64,000 nucleotides of DNA, taken from Brasenia schreberi (lineage: Eukaryota; Streptophyta; Magnoliopsida; Nymphaeales; Cabombaceae). This document shows, piece after piece, positions 57,240 to 64,000 of the stretch (position 1 is the first letter of the stretch; each line of letters opens with the position of its first letter). The notes under the pieces are model-generated. The model searched no databases. It was not told the DNA's origin and was given only the letters and a program-made list of their open reading frames with translations. Where the stretch lies: positions 12,339,001 to 12,403,000 of the forward strand of contig JAYKKT010000073.1 in assembly GCA_036023115.1 (NCBI GenBank). Reading direction: 5' to 3'. Position numbers and translations under genes: made by a program.

Positions 57240-58560
57240 ATATACTTTTGCTTTTTCAAAATACAAAAAATACTTTTTAAATAAAAAAATAGCTTGAGTG
57301 GCTCACCTGAATTCCAATTTCTCAATAGAAAATAAATGAAAGGAACACATTTAATTATGTGGACATTTGCAACTCCAATCAAAATGCAAGAAATAAATTG
57401 TAAACATTTCAAGAAATTAAAGGAAGTAGGACTTAAATTATTTTTTTGGAAGTACTAATACAACACAATATCAAGCTCAAAGAAGACTATGGATCCATGC
57501 AGCCGTGAGGAAAGGCTTGGTTTTCAGTTTCGGTGGATACTGGGGGGAGTCGCTCGTGCTCAGAGTAGGCCAGAGGTAGAATTCCCCGTGATACTTTTGT
57601 GGTTGTAGCTGGTGGTTCCAACCATGGTTTGCGTTGTAGACACAAAATTAGGTGCGTATTGGGCCTGCTAGATCCCCTGTCCGCCCCTTGGCTCAACCCG
57701 CTTACTGTGTTTGTCGATGGTATAGATTCTGCCCACCCATTACCTGTTTATAGCATGAATATAATTGAAAAAGTTTAAAAAAAATACAAAATAAAATATC
57801 ATTACGCTCATGCTTCAGGAAAACAATGGTTGTTGGTGAGTAGGATCCAATTACTCACACACACACACATATATATATATATGAAAAGTCTAATATACTT
57901 GTTATGTTATATATTTAGAATATACTTGAAAATCTCAACCACTATATAGGTAGTTGTAAATGCTCAAACGATATTCGTGCTAAAATATATTTTATCATCT
58001 CAACCATTCTTGGTTCTTTAAATGAAAAGATTGAAGTGATAAAGTAAAATCATTTAATGTACATGCAAAATACAAAAGTACAACTATATATTTAATTAAA
58101 ATCTCTATGGTGGATCATACTAATCAAACGGTGAAAATGTTTGAATAGATTTAAGTAAATATAAGGTTTAAGCACCATCAGAGTATTCACTTGAACTATA
58201 CGACTAGAACTATACGAGAGGGTAAGATCTTTCAGCCCTAACACATTATTCACTAATAGTTCGTGTTAATTAGTTCAAAGGGGGCTCAACATGGTGAGGA
58301 AGGGTCTGTGATTGCTAGAAGGTAGTCAGGTTCCAAATATCCCACGGATGGCATCTCCATGCACAAACTAACACCGAACATAGGCACTCAAATGACCAGG
58401 GGACGTGGCAAGGTAAATCTTCTAATGGTGTCCGGCTCGAACCGGAACACCAAAAACAGAGTTCCGAACGTTGATGACTAATATATAACAAGACTTTTAA
58501 GAATAACAAACTATAGATTAATAACTATGATAAAAAAAGAAAATGTGCTTAAGAAAAAAA
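57240..58560. other. AT-rich intergenic DNA
   Basis: No gene recognised. A 69-codon minus-strand frame at 57487-57693 has no known signature. (AC)n(AT)n lies at 57857-57882. Confidence 0.5.
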
Positions 58561-58562
58561 AT

Positions 58563-58682
58563 AGCACCCAGATCATTAGCACCACAGCAGCACGCCTTGA
58601 CACTGATGCTGCTGGTGAGGAGTTCGACTCTTAGGGGATGCATGCGTCGGCGTGTGTTAGGCTTTTGGCCTCCTCTTGTAAC
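58563..58682 (+). repeat. tRNA-derived SINE, copy C
   Basis: In plus orientation: ATTAGCACCACAGCAGCACGCC where the A box lies, then GCTGCTGGTGAGGAGTTCGA with the B-box core GAGTTCGACTC, then GCGTGTGTTAGGCTTTTGGC, CTCCTCTTGTAAC and a short A run. It matches copies A and B along its length. Confidence 0.72.
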
Positions 58683-58689
58683 AAAAAGG

Positions 58690-59265
58690 AAACTAGACAC
58701 TTAGTGAGTTGAACTAAGCAAGTAAAATTTTGAAAAGAAAAAAAAGACCACCTTAAATACGTGCATCTTGCATTAAGATCAGTTGGTGTTGATTGGATTT
58801 TTATGGGGACTAGATCCAAATCCATATTGAACTACGAACGAGATGGGTCATGATCAAGCAGACATTTTTATTTTTATAAAACAGCAGTTCAACTTGAAAA
58901 CATGAAATTGCTGACAACAAAACACTCGACACATGTGTCATGACACGAACACGGGCTCCAACACGAAATTACCACCATATGATTACTAAAATGTTTTGCC
59001 CTATTTCGATCGGTAGAACATCAGCATCTGTGCATGCCCTCAAACCGACACAATATCCAAATAGGAGCTGACGCATTTTGGCACATGTTTGTTTCGGGTT
59101 CATCTAAAAAACATGTCAACTCAAACACGACCTGATTATTTTCGTGTCACTTTTGGAGGTCACACATGTTCGTGTCTGGTTTCCACGGGTGTTAGAAACT
59201 GCCACCCTTCCAGGAAGGAATAGCAGGCTTCGAAGTTACGGTATATGTGCATATTACTGTGTTTG
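58690..59265. other. intergenic DNA without recognisable features
   Basis: About 0.6 kb with no coding or repeat signal that I can support. Confidence 0.5.
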
Positions 59266-59449
59266 AACTATGGGGCAGCAGAATGGGTGGAAGGCATGTT
59301 GGATTTGTCTGATCCAAATATAAATATCAAGGGGATCTGATGATACAGAGGCCAATCCATTGGTGGTAATATTGGTGATAAACATGTTCCATTCATAATT
59401 GGATCGGACAAATCCAACATGCATTCATCCATTCTGCTGCCCTATAGTT
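59266..59449. mobile_element. 184-bp inverted-repeat element (MITE-like)
   Basis: The left arm AACTATGGGGCAGCAGAATG continues through GGTGGA and GCATGTTGGATTTGTC. It pairs with the right arm ending CATTCTGCTGCCCTATAGTT, over about 52 bases with few mismatches. The centre is unpaired. No convincing target duplication is visible, so the superfamily is open. Confidence 0.75.
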
Positions 59450-60250
59450 TAAAAAAAATTACCAAAATCCACTGTTTGGAACCACCGGTTCCGATTTTGT
59501 GAAAGGTGAAACCGGAACCAAACCAGGTGATCCCTGGTTCCGGTTCCAATTTATTTGATTCTTTACCCAAGTTCGGTTCCAGTTGAAACAGTCGGGCCAG
59601 TTTGGAATCAACCATGTCTAGGGACGGCAGTATTAGCCCCACCTAGGAGGACTCAACCCCAATCTTGTTAGAGCAGAGCAGGGATTTCCTAATTTGGTTG
59701 GGTTTTGGGGCTGGAAAATCTCGACTACCTTATAAAGTCTTGGTCCAAGATGGTTCCAACTGTCGATCGAACTGGTACCAAACTGATGATTCTAGAGTCG
59801 GTTCGGATTATGGTTTCAATCTGGTCTGAACTAGGGATCCATGGTTCTGGTCTCCATTCAATCAGTTTGGGTATAACCGGTTCAGTTCCAGTTCGAACCA
59901 GTCATGTCTATAAAGGAGAGGTAGTGGTGCATGCTCAATTAAGCACTATACTCAATCCTCTTTTTGTATAAGTCCACCTCTTCAACCACACATCAACCAC
60001 CTTCAATACTCTTCCTTGTTCAAAATTGTACTCCACTTATCAAAACCATTGTTATCACCACAAAAACTATATATATATATATATATAGTCAGTTTTTTAG
60101 GTACTTCAAAGTTATTCTTCACTTATCAAAATCGCATGTTGGATGGTCCTCGGTTCTGGATTCGATTCTGGTTTCAGTTTCACCCGTTTTGGGTTTATCC
60201 AGTTCTTGACCCGGTTTGGCTCCGATGAAAACTGCCGAGTCAGTAAGAAC
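59450..60250. repeat. cluster of GGTTCCGGTTC-type repeats
   Basis: At least three diverged copies, at about 59470-59620, 59740-59900 and 60140-60255, share GGTTCCGGTTC, GAACCAAAC and an ATGTCTA or GGCCTGTCTA end. Related copies occur at 27850-27985 and 46080-46180. Open frames in them are not supported as genes. Confidence 0.55.
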
Positions 60251-60259
60251 GGGCCTGTC

Positions 60260-60616
60260 TAGGAAGGAGATTGTTTTGCGTTAGCTGAAGAAAAGCGTCA
60301 GCTAACATTTACTTTTCTTTAAGAAATTTAGTATGTGCTAGTAACATTTCGTGCTAACATATTAAAAGAAATCTTTATATATATTATATTTGAAATTTAA
60401 AAGTAAAAAATACACTTATATTTTGTACAAGTATACTTAATTTAAATATACATTTCTATTCTTTAAGTTTGAATCTTAGTCCATTAATTTTCATATTAGT
60501 TTGTTGATATTTGTTTAAATACGTTAGTGTGTAATATTGTTTAATATATATCATGCAGTTATATTATATATGTAGTTACTATAATATATTTATATTATAT
60601 ACACAGTTATTCTAAT
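60260..60616. other. AT-rich spacer
   Basis: No feature recognised. The sharp rise in GC at 60617 marks the edge of the next repeat. Confidence 0.5.
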
Positions 60617-62459
60617 TGTCACGCATTGACCGTCGGAAGATCCGACGGGCCTTGTAACGTGACCGGCACCCGGCCCTCGAGCCGGATCAGCCTTAGCGGA
60701 TTTCACAAGTATAGCGAAATAAGCAGTTCAGATGACCTCCAATAGGGAATATGAGCTCGGCCCCTTCCTCGGATGCTAAGTGCCTGGAATGGGACTTGGC
60801 ATCCGTTTAACTCACACCATGCAACACGGCAAACGTTTGAAAGTAAAAGCAATAAAGGCATACTCAATACAAAGCCAAATGGCAATAGCTTTATTGATAG
60901 CAGAAAGGAGTGTGCGGCCCCAGCGCGCTACATTGGTATGTTAAGGGCGTCTTTCCTCGAAGAGGGTTTATGTATAGAGTTGCCAGGGTGATTCCCATGC
61001 AGGGGCCCTGGTTACACAACCATGGCATTATTCGCGGTCAAAGGGTCACATTCTCTCCCACCCAAAATCGTTATCGTCCTCAACAACGTCTACCTCTTCG
61101 TCCCCGCCTCGGACTGAATCTGCATCAGCTCATCCCCGTCTCCACTTGGTCCGCACTCTGTAACGGCTTCCTTTGGCATCCTCCAGCATGGACGTAGTCC
61201 GTTGGAAGTTTAAAGGATATAGGGCACGAACTCTCACGAAGTACTTGAGTTGGATAGAAGGTTGGATGGCACACTTGACGTCTGATGTGATTAATGAGTT
61301 GCATCCGTCTATGTGGCACTTGCATTGGTGCTTCAAACTGCGACACACAGTATTACCAAAGCAACCACTAGGACCGATAACCTGCACAACCCTGCGTCAT
61401 GTGAGATCGTTCAAGAACTTGGCACTGCATGTGAAGTATTGCTTCACCTCACCGAATGTAACCTCCTTCCACATTGTCGGCACCCCACTCCATGGGTATA
61501 CAACGCCATTCCAACCCGTGAGACGCTACCTTTTACGCTGGGACAACGTTAGCCACTGCGACTCCTACGGCTTACGTACAACCGAATGCTTCCATGATCA
61601 CGCTGCTAAATCATGCCTTTGGTCACGAATGAAATATGTCCGGCGACACCTCGCCTCACCGAGGGTATCGGGACTCGACGATGGTCCAAGCGCTCCTCAC
61701 CTATCTTTGAAGAAGCCAACACCAATGCTCATGCGCTGACTGTCTCTACCTCTATGACTATCGTATTTTGGTGGCGGATGTATCCCTTGGAAAACACCTT
61801 TGTGCCTGCATAAGGTGTATAATCCCAATTTTACGATTAACAAAGGGTCTTGACATATTTTACCGTTCTGCGCTACATTTCGCTCGAGCGACATGAGCCA
61901 CCGGGTCAACCTTGGCACTATTATGCAAACCGCACGTCCTCATCAGTGCGCTATTCATCACGACTTATACTTGGTGAAAATGCACAGGGTCTGGTGGGGT
62001 TTAGTGCGCCCCTTTCGCACGAATGTGTCCACCCAGGTGACCGACCTGTCTGCTCAGGCGCAACTACGATCTTGGGGGTATCAAGAAGAATAATACCTCG
62101 TATGTTAATCGTCTAATCCTCCTTTCTAATCTCCATTACCGTAGTGCACCACTCGATGAGCAAACGAAGCTGTGAATGTTCGAGTCTTGATCTTAGAGTA
62201 GCATAGGCTTTCGGATACTATCATCTCGATAAGGGGTGATGCATCACCGCTATCGATAGCCTAATCAAGGGTCGCTTCGCGTGCTTTATGCATTCTAGCC
62301 TTTCGCTACCGTAGTGTTCCCTTCAACTGACGTGCAATCATTGGCAACCTTGACCCTCTCATTGTTCAACTATGTAGGTTCGTGAGAAACCATGCTTCCC
62401 CATGATTTCTTCAACCGACAAACATCCAACGCGATCAAATATTTTTCTAATACCAAATC
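60617..62459 (-). repeat. 1.84-kb direct repeat, unit A (probable 3' LTR plus remnant)
   Basis: It begins TGTCACGCATTGACCGTCGG and matches unit B base for base, with scattered changes, to at least 62163. On the minus strand CTATCAATAAAGC at about 60893 supplies a polyadenylation signal. The last 296 bases (62164-62459) cannot be compared because unit B leaves the window. They end in a primer-site-like word. Open frames on both strands are not conserved in frame between units, so I do not call genes. Confidence 0.7.
62448..62459 (-). other. primer-site-like word beside unit B
   Basis: On the minus strand GATTTGGTATTA directly follows the GTGTGACA end of unit B. It resembles the tRNA-Met primer site TTTGGTATCAGAGC seen in Tekay/Del-type gypsy elements. 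Unit A has no such word at its corresponding end. Confidence 0.5.
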
Positions 62460-64000
62460 TGTCACACCCTAATCGTCGAAAGAGTCGATGGGCCTCGCAA
62501 CGTGAAAGGCACCCGACCCTCGAGCCGGATCAGCCTTAATGATTTCACAAGTACAGCAAAATAAGCAACTCAGATGGCCTCCGATGGGGAATGTGAGCTC
62601 GACCTCTTCTCCGGATGCTAAGTGTTTGGAATGGGACTTGGCATCCGTTTAACTCACACCATACAACACGGCAAACGTTTAAGAGTAAATGCAATAAAGG
62701 CACATTCAATGCAAAACCAAATGGCAATAGCTTTATTGATAGCAGAAAGAGTACATGGCCCCGGTGCGCTACACTGGTATGTTAGAACATCTTCCCTCGA
62801 AGAGAGTTTATGTATAGAGTTGCCAAGGTGGTTCCCACGCAGGGGCCCTAGTTACACAACCATGGCATTATTCGCGGTCAAAGGGTCACACTCCCCCCAC
62901 CCAAAATAGTTGTCGTCCTCGGCAATGTCCACCTCTTCGTCCCTGCCTCAAACAGAATCTACATCAGCTCATCCCCATCTCCACTTGGTTCGCACTCTGG
63001 AACGGCTTCCTTTGGCATCATATAGCATTGATGTAGTCCGTTAGAAGTTTGAAAGATCTGGGGCATGAAATCTCATGAAGTACTTGAGTTAGCCAAAAGG
63101 TTGGATGACACACTTACGTTTGATGTGATCAGGGAACTGCATCCGTCTACGTGGCACTTGCGTTGGTGCTTCAAACTGTGGTACTCAGCATCACCAAAGC
63201 AACCACTGAGACCGATAACCCGCATAACCCTGCGTTATTTGGAATAGTCTAAGAACTTAGCACTGCATGTGAATTATTGCTTCGCCTCACCGAATGCGGC
63301 CTCCTTCCACGTTGTCAGCACCCTACTCCATGGGTATGCAACGTCCCTCCAACCTGTGAGACACTACCTTTCACGCTTGGACAACGTTGGCCACTACGAC
63401 TCTTGCGGCTTACGTGCAATCGAACGCTTCCGTGATCATGCTGCTAAATCATGCTTTTGGTCATGATTGAAATATGCTCGACGGCACCTCGCCTCACCGA
63501 GGGTATCGGGACTCGATGATGGTCCGAGCGCTCTTCACCTATCTTTGAGGAAGACAACACCAATGTCTGTGCGCTGACTGTCTCTACCTCTATGGTTATC
63601 GTACTGTGATGGTGCATGTATTTCTTGGAAAACGCCTCTATGCCTGCATAAGGTGCGTTGTCCTGATGTAGCGACTAGCACAAGGGTTCTGAGACATTTC
63701 ACTATTCTACACTATATTTTGCACGAGCAACATGGGCCAGTTGGTCAACCTTGGTACTGTTGTGCAACCACACGTCCTCATCAGTGCGCTACTTATCACG
63801 ACTAATACTTGGTGATAATGCATGGGGTATGGTGGGGTTTAGTGTGCCCCCTTTACACGAACGTGTCCACCCAAGTTACCGACCAGCCTGCTCAAGCACT
63901 GTCACGATCCTAGGGGTACCAAGAAGAACAATACCTCATGTGTCGATCATCCAATCCTCTTTTCTAATATCCATTAAAGTAGTGCACCACTCGATGAGCA
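62460..64000 (-). repeat. 1.84-kb direct repeat, unit B (probable 5' LTR, runs off window)
   Basis: It begins TGTCACACCCTAATCGTCG and repeats unit A along its length, for example TCCGTTTAACTCACACCAT, GGCAATAGCTTTATTGATAG and TAGTGCACCACTCGATGAGC at the window end. The GC content is clearly higher than in the preceding 10 kb. No coding domain is seen in this part. Confidence 0.7.

Noticed and set aside
61173..61739. 188-codon plus-strand frame in repeat unit A
   Set aside because: The equivalent region of unit B does not keep the frame, and the unit behaves like an LTR read in antisense.

Overview
This window is nuclear DNA from a flowering plant. The sequence shows spliceosomal introns, plant-specific genes (a photosystem I antenna protein and a LAZY1-type gravitropism gene), Ty1/copia, Ty3/gypsy-like, hAT, RTE and SINE repeats, and AT-rich intergenic DNA full of (AT)n and (CT)n runs. 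I cannot name the species from sequence alone.

Layout. 1-11 kb is a nested repeat block. The 3' half of a decayed copia element (1-2649) lies beside a broken hAT transposase gene (minus strand, 2810-3594 and 7665-8011). That gene is split by a 4.07-kb LTR element (3595-7664) with a five-base target duplication. A second hAT element with its own broken gene (8012 to about 10970) abuts the first at a CAGTGTTGTC terminus. 11-15 kb holds the relic of an unrecognised multi-pass membrane protein gene. 15-19 kb is a decayed copia element. 20.3-21.2 kb is an intron-containing but broken LHCA2 copy. 21.7-25 kb holds RTE LINE and copia fragments. 25.6-26.5 kb holds the first two exons of a dCMP deaminase gene. 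28.1-30.75 kb is an intact 20S proteasome alpha-3 (PAC1) gene with a long 5'-UTR intron. 31.8-32.5 kb is a hAT-type MITE with an 8-bp target duplication. 35.8-43.6 kb is retrotransposon sequence, including a copia element with both LTRs on the minus strand. 46.5-49.0 kb is an intact five-exon LAZY1-like gene (minus strand). 49-60 kb is AT-rich DNA with small MITEs, short tandem repeats and a SINE copy. 60.6 kb to the window end is a 1.84-kb direct repeat, probably two LTRs with almost no internal region between them.

Working genes. Only PAC1 and the LAZY1-like gene look complete. LHCA2 and dCMP deaminase are real host gene sequence but are truncated and frameshifted here. The genes share no operon-like logic; they are separate eukaryotic units separated by repeats.

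The most unusual object is the 3595-7664 LTR element. It has LTRs, a tRNA-Met primer site and a polypurine tract, but I see no gag or pol. Instead it carries pieces of at least two and probably three unrelated host genes in sense: a class III HD-ZIP start, an intron-free stretch of inositol-pentakisphosphate 2-kinase (IPK1), and an intron-free C-terminal half of a UCH37-type ubiquitin hydrolase. These are followed by about twenty copies of a 29-bp minisatellite. It looks like a non-autonomous element that captured spliced host mRNAs.
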